From Paludibacter sp. (GTDB lineage Bacteria > Bacteroidota > Bacteroidia > Bacteroidales > Paludibacteraceae), in NCBI GenBank assembly GCA_028703105.1, contig JAQVNN010000011.1:1-45624 (forward strand): DNA of 45,624 nt, written 5' to 3'. Of this stretch, positions 34,390-43,572 are shown in pieces. A program made the translations under genes and the position numbers. The notes beneath the pieces were generated by a model, which made no database searches, had not been told where the DNA came from, and saw nothing but the letters and a program-made list of their open reading frames with translations. Within the stretch, counting starts at the first letter, position 1; every line of letters begins with the position of its first letter.

Positions 34390-36093
34390 ATGAAAAAACA
34401 ATTATTATTTGGGCTATCAATATTAGTTGCGATTGCGTTCAGCTCATGTAAAAATCTTGGAGACCTTGATCCGAGCATGTTCACATGTACGCCTAATCCG
34501 CTCGAAACCAAAGCCGGTAAGGTGGATGCTACTATTACAGGTACTTTCCCTGTGAAGTATTTCCAGAAAAATGCTATTGTTACAGTTACACCTGTTCTGA
34601 AAATGAGCAACGGAGATTCAGTTAAATCAACTCCAAGTGTTTTCCAGGGTGAAAAAATAGTAGGAAATGACAATGTAATTTCTTATAAAGCAGGTGGTAC
34701 TTACACCATGAATGCCTCATTTAATTATGTGCCTGAAATGGCTGTTTCCGAATTGTATCTTTATTTCCATGTGAAAACCAAGAAAAAAGAATATGACCTG
34801 AAACCGGTTAAAGTGGCTGATGGTGTTATTTCTACTTCAGAATTGCTTCAGAAAAACAAAGATGGTCTTGGCGCCGCCATTATTCCTGATAAGTTTGAAC
34901 GCGACATCATGGAAATGACCGATGCTGAAATCCTTTTTCTTATTCAACAATCAACTGTTCGTAAATCCGAAACTTCTTCTGATCAAATCAAAGCACTGAC
35001 ACAAAAAATTGTGGATGCTAAAGATGAATTGAATAAATCGGTGGAGAGTCTCCAGATTTCTGCTTATGCTTCTCCTGATGGTGCAGTGGATTTGAATACC
35101 GGTCTGGCTGAAAAACGTCAGAAAGAAACTGAAAAATTTCTGAATGCTGAACTGAAGAAAATTGGTTCTCCTCTTACTGTTGAATCAAAATTTACTCCGG
35201 AAGACTGGGAAGGTTTCCAGAAATTAATGGAAGAATCAGATATCCAGGATAAACAACTGATCTTACGTGTGCTTTCTATGTATAAGGATCCGGAACAACG
35301 CGAACGTGAAATCAAAAATCTTTCAGCAGCGTTCAAACAAATTGCTGATGAAGTGTTGCCGAAACTTCGTCGTTCTCAGTTGAAACTGATGGTGAAAGTT
35401 ACCGGAAAATCTGACACTGAAATTGCAAAATGTGCTAAAGAAGATGCTTCTAAATTAACTGTTGAAGAGTTGCTCTATGCTGCAACTTTAACAGAAAACC
35501 TGGATGAAAAAGCAGCAATCTACAAAAAAGCAACTGAACTTTACAGCTCAGACATCAGATCATTCAACAACCTGGGAGTGGTTAAATTCCAACAGGGTAA
35601 AGTGGATGAAGCTGTTGCTCAGTTCAACAAAGCACTTCAGATAGATGCTAAAGATGCCGATGCCAACTACAATGCCGGTTTATGCGCCCTCGCAAAAGGA
35701 GAAAACGACAAAGCACTGGTTTACTTTGGTAAAGCTGCCGGAACTTCAGGCGACCTGAAAAATGCGACCGGTACCTTGTACGCTACTACCGGTGACTATG
35801 CAAAAGCTAAATCTTCTTTTGCAGGTACAAACACCAACAATGCTGCTTTATCTCAGATCCTGAATAAAGAATACAATGCTGCTAAGAATACCCTGGCTGC
35901 TATTGAAAAACCGGATGCTCAGACAGCTTATCTGGGTGCTGTGGTTGCTGCCCGTACCAATGATAAAGACGGTGTTTATTCAAATCTGAAAACAGCGATC
36001 GGTAAAGACAGTAGCTATGCTGCAAAAGCTGCAAAAGACCTTGAATTCTCTAAATTCTGGAATGATGCAACTTTCGTTTCAATCGTGAAATAG
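34390..36093 (+). CDS. TPR-containing lipoprotein
   Basis: A 567-residue probable lipoprotein. The signal ends at the lipobox AFSSC, with Cys20 as the lipidated residue. An N-terminal beta domain (~25-145, FTCTPNPLETKAGKVDATIT) is followed by a helical OmpA-like region (SLQISAYASPDGAVDLNTGLAEKRQ), whose ISAYASPDG..D.N..L...R resembles OmpA/Pal peptidoglycan-binding motifs. TPR repeats lie at ~385-460 (AIYKKATELYSSDIRSFNNL, GVVKFQQGKVDEAVAQFNKAL, DANYNAGLCALAKGENDKAL). It may tie the outer membrane to the cell wall or act as a scaffold. I cannot name it. It has its own promoter and terminator, and codon use suggests high expression. Confidence 0.83.
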   Translation: MKKQLLFGLSILVAIAFSSCKNLGDLDPSMFTCTPNPLETKAGKVDATITGTFPVKYFQKNAIVTVTPVLKMSNGDSVKSTPSVFQGEKIVGNDNVISYKAGGTYTMNASFNYVPEMAVSELYLYFHVKTKKKEYDLKPVKVADGVISTSELLQKNKDGLGAAIIPDKFERDIMEMTDAEILFLIQQSTVRKSETSSDQIKALTQKIVDAKDELNKSVESLQISAYASPDGAVDLNTGLAEKRQKETEKFLNAELKKIGSPLTVESKFTPEDWEGFQKLMEESDIQDKQLILRVLSMYKDPEQREREIKNLSAAFKQIADEVLPKLRRSQLKLMVKVTGKSDTEIAKCAKEDASKLTVEELLYAATLTENLDEKAAIYKKATELYSSDIRSFNNLGVVKFQQGKVDEAVAQFNKALQIDAKDADANYNAGLCALAKGENDKALVYFGKAAGTSGDLKNATGTLYATTGDYAKAKSSFAGTNTNNAALSQILNKEYNAAKNTLAAIEKPDAQTAYLGAVVAARTNDKDGVYSNLKTAIGKDSSYAAKAAKDLEFSKFWNDATFVSIVK

Positions 36094-36111
36094 TTTAGTA
36101 TAACTTCATAG

Positions 36112-36147
36112 AAAAATCCGGCGCAAATTGTTGTGCCGGATTTTTTT
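36112..36147 (+). terminator. Terminator of the TPR lipoprotein gene
   Basis: AAAAATCCGGCGCAA pairs with TTGTGCCGGATTTTT (15 bp with one G-T pair) around a 4-nt ATTG loop, followed by T7. One of the strongest hairpins in the window. Confidence 0.92.
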
Positions 36148-36379
36148 GTTCGTCATACAGCGATTATTAAAACGAAACCTGTTAATCATGCGAATCAGGA
36201 GTTGAATTTAAATAAGATTTGATTTTCGTTAGTTGAATCCATCTTCCCATCTTTTACAAAAACATGTCATATTGTCGTGTTTCTTATCGGATGAAATTAA
36301 GGAATAATATTTGACAACTGACACATTGTGGAGGGTGCTAAAAATTTGTAAGATATTTTATTACTCTGTAATTTAGGAT
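36148..36379. other. Intergenic region before rsfS
   Basis: Part of a 322-bp gap between the TPR lipoprotein and rsfS. Beyond the terminator and the -7 box reported separately I see no ORF, RNA gene or repeat in these ~230 AT-rich bases. Confidence 0.5.
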
Positions 36380-36387
36380 TATCTTTG
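36380..36387 (+). promoter_or_regulatory. Putative -7 box (TATCTTTG) for rsfS-ftsH-LUD-cdsA
   Basis: TATCTTTG lies 28 nt before the rsfS GTG, so the leader is short (~22 nt). The -33 position reads TTTA at 19-nt spacing, a weak match. Confidence 0.6.
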
Positions 36388-36415
36388 CATGTTCAAATTA
36401 TAATAACGAATTATT

Positions 36416-36793
36416 GTGACAAAAAAGAAAAAACTTATTGAAGACGAACAAATTATAGAAAAAATTGTTGAAGGAATACAAGAGCGAAAAGGAAAAGGTA
36501 TTGTGGTGGTGAATATGCAAAAACTGAAAGATGCTCCCTGTAGCTATTTTGTCATTTGTGAAGGAGACTCCAATGTGCATGTGAATGCTGTTGCTTTATC
36601 AATAAAAGATGTTGTACAAGAGCAAATAAATGTTAAGCCCTTTGCAACGGATGGCTTTGAAAACTGTGAATGGATAGCAATGGATTATGGACAGATTATC
36701 GTGCATGTATTTCAACGTCCGGCACGTGAGTTTTATGACATTGAACACCTTTGGGCAGATGCTGAACTTCAACAAATAGAAAATTTAAATTAA
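36416..36793 (+). CDS. rsfS: Ribosome silencing factor
   Basis: Binds ribosomal protein L14 and blocks 30S-50S joining when nutrients are low. The 125-residue protein begins at GTG 36416; the next in-frame ATG is 33 codons in and would remove conserved residues, so GTG is needed. Family blocks are GKGIVVVNMQKLKDAPCSYF, VICEGDSNVHVNAVA, CEWIAMDYGQIIVHVFQ and REFYDIEHLWADAE; the tyrosine and tryptophan near the end contact L14 in characterised homologs. It is the first gene of a run with ftsH (7-bp gap). Pairing rsfS with ftsH is typical of Bacteroidota. Confidence 0.95.
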   Translation: MTKKKKLIEDEQIIEKIVEGIQERKGKGIVVVNMQKLKDAPCSYFVICEGDSNVHVNAVALSIKDVVQEQINVKPFATDGFENCEWIAMDYGQIIVHVFQRPAREFYDIEHLWADAELQQIENLN

Positions 36794-36800
36794 TCCTTGC

Positions 36801-38876
36801 ATGGAACAAAAGAAAATTCAAACACCTCAGGCTAAACCGGGTGGAAAAGGTCCGAAGTTTAATCTCTCCTGGATATACGGTATTATTGTGCTGATTCTCT
36901 TTGGCACGTATTTCTTCGGAGACCGGGTGCCGATGAAGGAAATTCCATCATATCCTGTTTTTAAACAGTTTGTGATGGATGGGCATATTGCCAGCATTGA
37001 AGTGTTCCCGCAAAAAAATCAGGTTGAAGCGGTGGTGAAGGATAGTATGCCCAGTATGAAGGCAGTCTTTGGAGATAATTATGAAACTTATGCCAAAGAA
37101 CGTAAAGTTACGGTGAAAATCCCAAGTGCTGATAAGTTTGAGGAGTTTATTTCTGAAGTGAAGTTTCAGCAGGTTGCTTACAAAGAAAGTAAAAATTATT
37201 TTGAACTATTTTTGTATAGTGTTCTTCCCTTCTTGTTGCTCATCCTTTTCTTTGTTTTTATGACCAGAAGAATGTCCGGACAAATGGGCGGAAGTGGTGG
37301 CCCGGGAGGTATCTTCAATGTAGGAAAATCGAAAGCGCAATTGTTTGATAAAGGCAACGCGGCTAACCGGGTAACCTTCAAGGATGTGGCCGGACTTGCA
37401 GGAGCTAAACAGGAAATCGAAGAAATTGTTGCTTTTCTTAAGAATCCCGGAAAATATACGGAATTAGGAGGTAAGATTCCCAAAGGAGCTTTACTTGTAG
37501 GCCCCCCGGGAACAGGAAAAACTTTACTTGCTAAAGCTGTTGCCGGTGAGGCGGATGTGCCTTTCTTTTCCATGTCCGGTTCCGATTTCGTGGAAATGTT
37601 TGTCGGCGTAGGAGCTTCACGTGTGCGTGATTTGTTCCGTCAGGCGAAAGAAAAAGCCCCTTGTATTATCTTTATTGATGAAATTGATGCGGTAGGTCGC
37701 TCGCGCGGTAAAAACCCGAATATGGGAAGTAACGACGAAAGAGAAAATACCCTCAACCAGTTACTGACGGAAATGGACGGTTTCGGTTCAAACAGCGGGG
37801 TGATTATCCTGGCTGCCACCAACCGGGCTGATATACTCGATAAAGCGCTGTTGCGTGCCGGTCGTTTCGATCGCCAGATACACGTGGATTTGCCGGATAT
37901 CCACGAACGAAAGCAGATTTTTAATGTACATCTTCGTCCGATCAAAATCAATGAAACGGTGGATGTGAATTTTCTTGCGAAACAAACTCCTGGTTTTTCG
38001 GGTGCTGATATTGCCAATGTATGTAATGAGGCAGCGCTTATTGCTGCCAGAAAAGGAAAATCTTTTGTCGAAAAGCAGGATTTTCTGGATGCTGTTGACA
38101 GAATTGTCGGTGGTTTGGAAAAGAAAACAAAAATCATTACACAGTCCGAGAAAAAATCGATTGCCTACCATGAAGCAGGTCATGCAACTATCAGTTGGAT
38201 GCTTGAACATGCCAATCCGCTGGTGAAGGTGACCATCGTTCCCCGCGGGGAAGCTCTCGGTGCGGCCTGGTATTTGCCGGAAGAACGTCAACTTACAGTA
38301 AAAGAACATATCCTGGATGAAATGTGTGCTACCCTTGGTGGCAGGGCTGCGGAAGAAATCTTCCTCAATCAGATTTCCACCGGCGCTATCAACGACCTGG
38401 AACGCGTAACCAAAAGGGCTTATGCCATGGTGGCTTATTTCGGAATGAGTGAACAACTGCCAAACCTCAGTTATTATGATTCTTCAGGGAATTCTGACTA
38501 TGGTTTTACTAAACCCTACAGCGAAAAAACAGCGGAATTGATTGATGCGGAAGCCAAAAATATCGTTGCGGAACAGTATAAACGTGCAAGGAAAATTTTA
38601 AAACAGCATGCTGAAGGTCATAATAAACTTGCTGAGCTGTTATTGGTCAGGGAGGTGATTTTCGCAGAAGACCTGGAGGAAATCTTCGGTAAACGCCCCT
38701 GGGCTTCCCGTCACGATGAGTTGATCCTGCAAAACGGAAATGGAAGCGAAGAAGAAGATGCCCCTGCACTTCCGGTTGGTGAAGTGGTGGTTGATTCCTC
38801 TGCAGAAGTGATGGATGAGACAACAACTCCTGATTCAGAGAAAAAAACACCTGAGGACACTCCGGAAAAGGCATGA
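36801..38876 (+). CDS. ftsH: ATP-dependent zinc metalloprotease FtsH
   Basis: Hexameric inner-membrane AAA+ protease, 691 residues. Two membrane helices (~24-41 and ~133-151) flank a periplasmic domain of ~90 residues. The AAA domain has Walker A GPPGTGKT (234-241), Walker [13 protein letters not shown], the FVG pore loop in [14 protein letters not shown], and the Arg fingers in RAGRFDRQI. The protease site is HEAGH (457-461) with the third zinc ligand Asp downstream in [20 protein letters not shown]. The tail (~650-691) is acidic and low-complexity ([11 protein letters not shown], then [12 protein letters not shown]), a frequent Bacteroidota feature. Its last bases overlap the LUD gene (ATGA). 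FtsH removes misassembled membrane proteins and regulators. Confidence 0.97.
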   Translation: MEQKKIQTPQAKPGGKGPKFNLSWIYGIIVLILFGTYFFGDRVPMKEIPSYPVFKQFVMDGHIASIEVFPQKNQVEAVVKDSMPSMKAVFGDNYETYAKERKVTVKIPSADKFEEFISEVKFQQVAYKESKNYFELFLYSVLPFLLLILFFVFMTRRMSGQMGGSGGPGGIFNVGKSKAQLFDKGNAANRVTFKDVAGLAGAKQEIEEIVAFLKNPGKYTELGGKIPKGALLVGPPGTGKTLLAKAVAGEADVPFFSMSGSDFVEMFVGVGASRVRDLFRQAKEKAPCIIFIDEIDAVGRSRGKNPNMGSNDERENTLNQLLTEMDGFGSNSGVIILAATNRADILDKALLRAGRFDRQIHVDLPDIHERKQIFNVHLRPIKINETVDVNFLAKQTPGFSGADIANVCNEAALIAARKGKSFVEKQDFLDAVDRIVGGLEKKTKIITQSEKKSIAYHEAGHATISWMLEHANPLVKVTIVPRGEALGAAWYLPEERQLTVKEHILDEMCATLGGRAAEEIFLNQISTGAINDLERVTKRAYAMVAYFGMSEQLPNLSYYDSSGNSDYGFTKPYSEKTAELIDAEAKNIVAEQYKRARKILKQHAEGHNKLAELLLVREVIFAEDLEEIFGKRPWASRHDELILQNGNGSEEEDAPALPVGEVVVDSSAEVMDETTTPDSEKKTPEDTPEKA

Positions 38877-39517
38877 ACCAGTTATATTCCCGACAGAAAA
38901 TACTCGACAGAATAGCTCGTGTGAAGGAAAATCTTATCGACCCCGCCGAGTTAAATTATATCCAGGAAGATATTTATAAGCCCGTGGTTCCCGATGCGTT
39001 GACTTGCTTCAAACAGGAACTGGAAGCTATAAGCGGACAATGTGTCCTTTGTGGAAATGAAGAAGATATGTGTGCAAAACTGGCAACTCTGATGCAAACA
39101 AAGGGGTTGCCTGTGTTGTTTTCGAGAGATGCTACCATTGTAGATAAACTCCGGCGGTATCATGTCCCGGTTGAAACCGATGAAAGTAAGTTTAACGATA
39201 TGCCAGCAGGCGTTACTGCCTGTGAATACCTGGTGACACGTACCGGCAGTGCGGTGGTAACTTCGTCGGGAGGTTCGGGACGCCAAATGCATGTTTTTCC
39301 TCCGGTACACATCATCCTGGCATCAGTTGACCAGCTCGTCGATTATCTGGAAGATGCTCTTGTGGCTGTCCGGCAAAAATACGAAAATGACTTACCTTCT
39401 GTGATTACAGTTGTTACCGGACCCAGCCGGACGGCGGACATAGAAAAAACTTTGGTACTGGGGGCGCATGGTCCGAAAGAATTGATTATCTTTGTTCAAC
39501 AATACAGAAACAGCTAA
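38873..39517 (+). CDS. LUD-domain protein (LutC/YkgG-like)
   Basis: A 214-residue protein with a LUD domain. The signature blocks are TRTGSAVVTSSGGSGRQMHV, FPPVHIILASVDQLVDYLED and TVVTGPSRTADIEKTLVLGAHGPKEL (start ~176). LutC is part of an L-lactate dehydrogenase complex with LutA and LutB, but neither gene is nearby, and this gene sits between ftsH (4-bp overlap) and cdsA (10-bp gap). Its role is therefore probably not lactate use, although a small iron-sulfur redox role cannot be excluded. There is no CxxC cluster; single cysteines occur in QCVLCGNEEDMCAKL (~57-71). The function is unknown. Confidence 0.85.
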   Translation: MNQLYSRQKILDRIARVKENLIDPAELNYIQEDIYKPVVPDALTCFKQELEAISGQCVLCGNEEDMCAKLATLMQTKGLPVLFSRDATIVDKLRRYHVPVETDESKFNDMPAGVTACEYLVTRTGSAVVTSSGGSGRQMHVFPPVHIILASVDQLVDYLEDALVAVRQKYENDLPSVITVVTGPSRTADIEKTLVLGAHGPKELIIFVQQYRNS

Positions 39518-39526
39518 TCTTATTGC

Positions 39527-40339
39527 ATGAATAACTTTCTAAAGCGTACCCTGAGCGGATTCTTTTTTGTCGTGATTATTGTCGGCTCTATTCTGCTTAG
39601 TCCCTATATTTTTGCGCTTGCATTTACCATCATTGCTGCCTGGACAGTCTATGAATTTCATAAGCTGACCAACAGGCAGCAGGAGGTAGAGATCGTTCTG
39701 TCCCTCTCTGTTGTGGGAAGTGTTATCCTCTTCCTGACTTCATTCTGCTATGCTTCCGGAATCATCAGTTACCCCGGGTATTCTCTGTATGGGTTTTACG
39801 TGGTACTGGTGTTGGTGGTTGAATTATACCGTAAAAAGAATAATCCTGTCCACAACTGGGCTTATTTTTTGATGGGACAAATACTCATTGCCCTGCCCTT
39901 CTCGCTCCTGAATTTTATCCTGTATATTGATACGTACCATCCTTTGTTGCTGATAGCCATGTTTGCAACCATCTGGATTAACGATACGGGAGCTTATCTG
40001 GTTGGCATTACCATCGGTAAACACCGACTTTTTGAACGGATTTCACCTAAAAAATCGTGGGAAGGTTTTATCGGAGGGGCAATTACATCCTTGATCTCCG
40101 GGTATGTGTTTTCTTTATTTGTTCCTGAAGTAAGCCTGATTTCCTGGTTGTTTTTTTCTCAGATAGTAGTGGTTTTTGGTACATTCGGAGATTTGCTGGA
40201 GTCGTTGTTGAAAAGAACAGTTCAGGTGAAAGATTCCGGAAATGTAATACCCGGACACGGAGGATTGCTTGACCGTTTCGACAGCATGTTGCTCGTTGCT
40301 CCGGTTATCTTTGTTTATCTGAGTTTTCTTTTTAAATAA
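39527..40339 (+). CDS. cdsA: Phosphatidate cytidylyltransferase
   Basis: Makes CDP-diacylglycerol from phosphatidate and CTP, the branch point for all phospholipids. The 270-residue polytopic protein has about seven membrane helices, starting at ~10 (LSGFFFVVIIVGSILLSPYI). The family signature near the C-terminus is intact: SLLKRTVQVKDSGNVIPGHG followed by GLLDRFDSML, with the metal-binding Asp residues in KDS and LDRFD. ISPKKSWEGFIGGAITS (~169-185) is the other conserved block. It follows the LUD gene by 10 bp and is 16 bp from the next gene. Confidence 0.96.
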   Translation: MNNFLKRTLSGFFFVVIIVGSILLSPYIFALAFTIIAAWTVYEFHKLTNRQQEVEIVLSLSVVGSVILFLTSFCYASGIISYPGYSLYGFYVVLVLVVELYRKKNNPVHNWAYFLMGQILIALPFSLLNFILYIDTYHPLLLIAMFATIWINDTGAYLVGITIGKHRLFERISPKKSWEGFIGGAITSLISGYVFSLFVPEVSLISWLFFSQIVVVFGTFGDLLESLLKRTVQVKDSGNVIPGHGGLLDRFDSMLLVAPVIFVYLSFLFK

Positions 40340-40354
40340 AATATCCTGAAAATC

Positions 40355-41497
40355 ATGAATTTTGATTCCATACGCTGTTATCATCAGGAAGAAGTTCCGG
40401 CTACACTGGAACGCCTGAGTAATGAAAAACAATTTGTCAATATCCTGAGTACCATTTATCCGCTACTACCGAAAGAAGTGTTGAAGCAACGCCTAACCAG
40501 TTTCGACAATACCGATGATTTTCAGAAAATCATGGTTTATCCATTCCTTCAGTATATCGAAGCAAATCTTACCAAAGGAATTGAATTGCAGGGAGTAGAT
40601 CAAATTGACAAAAAACAGCCTTATTTGTACATTTCAAATCACCGGGACATCATTCTGGATTCGTCGCTTTTATGTGGAAAATTGCTTGAACACGGGATGG
40701 ACACGGTTGAAATTGCTATTGGAGACAATTTGCTTGTTTTTCCCTGGATTGAAGATTTGGTACGGATGAACAAGAGTTTCATCGTCAGGCGGAATCCTGG
40801 TGCAAAACAGATGCTGGAAAGTTCACAATTACTCTCATCCTACATCGCTCATACAATCAACGAAAAGAAACACTCCATCTGGATTGCTCAACGCGAAGGC
40901 AGAGCTAAAGATGCTGACGACAGAACGCAGGAAAGCTTGCTGAAAATGTTCAACATGGGAGGAACAGGAACCTTTGCAGAAAACCTCGCAGCTTTACACA
41001 TCTGTCCACTAAGTATTTCCTATGAATATGATCCATGTGATTATCTCAAAGCAAAAGAATTTCAACAAAAAAGAGATAATCCGCAGCATAAAAAAACACC
41101 GGAAGATGATTTGCTTAATATGAAAACCGGGGTGATGGGATATAAAGGAAAAGTGATCTATAGAATTGCAGGCGAAATAACGGAAGAAATCTTGCAACTT
41201 GGAAATGATATCCAAAACCGGAATGAATTGGCTGCTGCAATCGCTTCTCTGATTGATGCCAAGATTCACAGCAATTATGAAATATATAAAGTAAACCTGA
41301 TTGCGTATGATATTCTGAATGAAAGCACAACATACAATAAATCATACAGTCTCCTCGAAAAATTAGATTTCGAGAAATACCTTGAAATGCAAATCAAGAA
41401 AATCAATCTTGAAAATAAGGATGTTGATTTCCTTAAAATCAGGATGCTGGAGATGTATGCGAATCCATTTCGCAATGCGTTGTTAGTGAATAGCTAA
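40355..41497 (+). CDS. PlsC-domain (1-acylglycerol-3-phosphate) acyltransferase, variant motif
   Basis: A 380-residue acyltransferase of the PlsC/GPAT fold, probably acting on lysophosphatidate or another glycerol lipid at the inner membrane. Motif I is SNHRDIILDSSLL (starting ~89): the Asp follows the His by six positions (His-x5-Asp), not the usual five, though a second Asp two after the His could also serve. Motif II is KSFIVRRNPG, and motif III is WIAQREGRAKDADD, where PEG of standard PlsC is REG. Motif IV is LHICPLSISYEYDPCD. The C-terminal ~120 residues are an extra helical domain. It is the last gene after cdsA and could supply its substrate. Confidence 0.85.
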   Translation: MNFDSIRCYHQEEVPATLERLSNEKQFVNILSTIYPLLPKEVLKQRLTSFDNTDDFQKIMVYPFLQYIEANLTKGIELQGVDQIDKKQPYLYISNHRDIILDSSLLCGKLLEHGMDTVEIAIGDNLLVFPWIEDLVRMNKSFIVRRNPGAKQMLESSQLLSSYIAHTINEKKHSIWIAQREGRAKDADDRTQESLLKMFNMGGTGTFAENLAALHICPLSISYEYDPCDYLKAKEFQQKRDNPQHKKTPEDDLLNMKTGVMGYKGKVIYRIAGEITEEILQLGNDIQNRNELAAAIASLIDAKIHSNYEIYKVNLIAYDILNESTTYNKSYSLLEKLDFEKYLEMQIKKINLENKDVDFLKIRMLEMYANPFRNALLVNS

Positions 41498-41513
41498 TAA
41501 CAAATAACTGATC

Positions 41514-41542
41514 ACTAATAGCAATAGCTACTCGCTATTAGT
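41514..41542. terminator. Hairpin between convergent acyltransferase and speA genes
   Basis: ACTAATAGC (41514-41522) and GCTATTAGT (41534-41542) are exact inverted repeats around an 11-nt loop, in the 63-bp gap between convergent genes. No strong T-run follows, so termination is likely but not certain. Confidence 0.5.
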
Positions 41543-41560
41543 TACCCACTTACCACTAAA

Positions 41561-42952
41561 TCAGTATCCCAAAATCTTCAACATCGATTTGTAGCTTTGT
41601 TCTTTGGCGAAAAGTTTAGTGAAGTATTCGCCATCTTCATCTTTGTCGATGATAACTAATTTCGGAGCGGGAATAAGGCAATGCTGAATGCCGCCGAAAC
41701 CACCGAGTGATTCCTGATAAGCGCCTGTATGGAAAAATCCGATGTATTGTTCTCTGTCCTGTTGCATTTTGGGCAGGAAGATGGCATTCGAGTGCACTTC
41801 CGCATTATAGAAATCTTCACTGTCACAAGTCAGACCACCCAAATTAACCCGCTCATATTCAGAGTCCCAGTTGTTGATGGCCAAAAAAACATACCGTTGA
41901 TTGATAGCCCAGGTATCGGGGAGGGTAGTCATGAATGAAGAGTCGATCATGTTCCACAACTCCCGGTCGTTTTGTTTCTTTTGGTTGACGATTGAATAGA
42001 GCATTGCGCCACTTTCACCTACCGTATAGGAGCCAAACTCTGTAAAAATGTCCGGTTCCGGTACGCCATGTTGATTACAGATGTTTTTGATTTGTGCCAC
42101 GATTTCTTCGGCGATATATTCGTAGTCATAGACCATGTCTAAATGCGTTTGAATCGGGAAACCACCTCCGATATTCAGGCTGTCGAGTTCCGGACAGATT
42201 TTTTTCATTTCGCAGTACAGGTTTACTGCCTTGTTCAGTTCGTTCCAATAGTAAGCCGTATCCTTCACTCCCGTGTTGATGAAGAAATGCAACATCTTTA
42301 GCTTTACCTGTGGGTTAGAAGCAATATAGTCGTTATAGTACGGAATAATATCTTTATACCGAATACCCAGTCGCGAAGTATAGAAGTCAAACTTAGGTTC
42401 TTCTTCAGCAGCAATGCGGATACCTACGTTAAATTCAATATCAAAATCCGTTAGAAGCAAGTCAAGTTCGAATTTATTGTCGAGGATAGGCACTACGTTT
42501 TTAAACCCCTGTCGAATAAGGTTTTGAATGTTCTCAACGTATTGAGGGCGTTTAAATCCGTTACATATGACAAAAGTATCTTGTTTAAGCAATCCCTGTT
42601 CGTGTAATGCCTCGACAATATTGATGTCAAAAGCAGAAGAAGTTTCGATGTGTACATCGTGTTTAAGAACTTCTTCCATGACGAAAGAAAAATGCGAACT
42701 CTTCGTGCAGTAACAGTAGTTATACTCGCCGTTATAGTCAACTTTAGCCATAGCTACATTGAACATGCGCCTAGCTTTCTGGATGTTTTCGGCGATTTTG
42801 GGCAGATAAGAAATACGCAGGGGAGTGCCGTACTGCTTGATAATATCCATCAGGGGTACCCCACACCATTCCAGGTTGTTGTCCACTACATCAAATTCTT
42901 CGTTCGGAAACTCAAAAGTTTGCTCGATGAGATCTTTGTACTTGTTTTTCAT
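41561..42952 (-). CDS. speA: Arginine decarboxylase (short Bacteroidota form)
   Basis: Fold-III PLP enzyme, 463 residues, predicted to make agmatine for polyamine synthesis. It is the short form seen in Flavobacteria and Bacteroidales, smaller than the ~630-aa E. coli SpeA. The PLP-binding Lys84 lies in YNYCYCTKSSHF; VHIETSSAFDINIVEALHEQ gives the next strand; the glycine-rich phosphate loop is SLNIGGGFPIQT; and TEFGSYTVGESGAMLY would hold the dimer-interface/active-site part. A Cys-containing loop is at LGGLTCDSEDFYN. Substrate arginine over lysine, ornithine or diaminopimelate is by family similarity. The leader contains a 19-bp palindrome (42973-42991) and a TACTTTTG -7 box upstream. Confidence 0.88.
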   Translation of the reverse strand: MKNKYKDLIEQTFEFPNEEFDVVDNNLEWCGVPLMDIIKQYGTPLRISYLPKIAENIQKARRMFNVAMAKVDYNGEYNYCYCTKSSHFSFVMEEVLKHDVHIETSSAFDINIVEALHEQGLLKQDTFVICNGFKRPQYVENIQNLIRQGFKNVVPILDNKFELDLLLTDFDIEFNVGIRIAAEEEPKFDFYTSRLGIRYKDIIPYYNDYIASNPQVKLKMLHFFINTGVKDTAYYWNELNKAVNLYCEMKKICPELDSLNIGGGFPIQTHLDMVYDYEYIAEEIVAQIKNICNQHGVPEPDIFTEFGSYTVGESGAMLYSIVNQKKQNDRELWNMIDSSFMTTLPDTWAINQRYVFLAINNWDSEYERVNLGGLTCDSEDFYNAEVHSNAIFLPKMQQDREQYIGFFHTGAYQESLGGFGGIQHCLIPAPKLVIIDKDEDGEYFTKLFAKEQSYKSMLKILGY

Positions 42953-42972
42953 TGTATTGCTTTAATAATATA

Positions 42973-42991
42973 AATCTAACTGAGTTAGATT
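42973..42991. promoter_or_regulatory. 19-nt perfect palindrome in the speA leader
   Basis: AATCTAACT-G-AGTTAGATT, two 9-nt arms around one base, sits 21 nt before the speA ATG and inside the expected transcript. It could be an operator or an mRNA hairpin affecting translation. Confidence 0.55.
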
Positions 42992-43048
42992 AGTGAAAAA
43001 ATAACAAAGTAACTAAGTCGGATAGCTTTTTTGTAAAGAAAAAGTGTG

Positions 43049-43056
43049 CAAAAGTA
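43049..43056 (-). promoter_or_regulatory. Putative -7 box (TACTTTTG) for speA
   Basis: On the minus strand the sequence reads TACTTTTG, a consensus -7 box, giving a ~90-nt leader that includes the palindrome. The -33 region has only a weak match. Confidence 0.55.
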
Positions 43057-43572
43057 ACAAAATAATATTAGAAATCATGAGAATTGGGAATATTTTATTG
43101 ATTTCTTATTTCAAATTCACTTTGTATGGTTTTGATTTGTACCTCAAAATGTAAAAGGTAAAAATCCTGCTCATATAAAAAAAGATTATACGAATTGCAC
43201 ATAGACGAATGTGATAAGCTGGTAAATTTGCGTGAGAAATCTTAACTTGATTAATAATCTGATTTAGTTTAGCGCTGCGGTACAAATGCATTCTTCCTCA
43301 TGTTGAAGATGGCGGAAAAATCGAAATGAAAATCAGACTTTCAAAATAGTTTAGCTTGCAGATTGTCTATTACTGTAGTGCAGATAAACGATTTCTTTTT
43401 TGAGGATGATAGACATTCAAAATGAATGGCTTGTTGTATGAATGAGGGCTAATTTTTTTTCGCTGTATTTTAATGCGATTTTTATTTTTAAAAAATATTT
43501 AGGTAAAAAAACATTCATAAATTTGAAAAAAATTGTGTTTTTGAAATAATATTATTTAATAAAAAATAGCGT
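43057..43572. other. AT-rich intergenic region
   Basis: About 515 bp between the divergent speA and the large secreted-protein gene (the full gap is 42953-43572). I see no convincing ORF, RNA gene or repeat; short ORFs here have poor composition and no likely start signals. The last ~120 bp are almost pure A/T and probably hold the promoter of the gene at 43573. Confidence 0.5.

Noticed and set aside
37788-38456. A 222-codon open frame on the minus strand within ftsH, and another at 37640-38137
   Set aside because: Both lie fully antisense to an intact, highly conserved ftsH and have no recognisable domain or start context; they reflect ftsH codon bias.
43106-43291. A 61-codon minus-strand frame in the intergenic region before the large secreted protein
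   Set aside because: Short, basic, no promoter-like spacing and no recognisable family; likely chance in AT-rich DNA.
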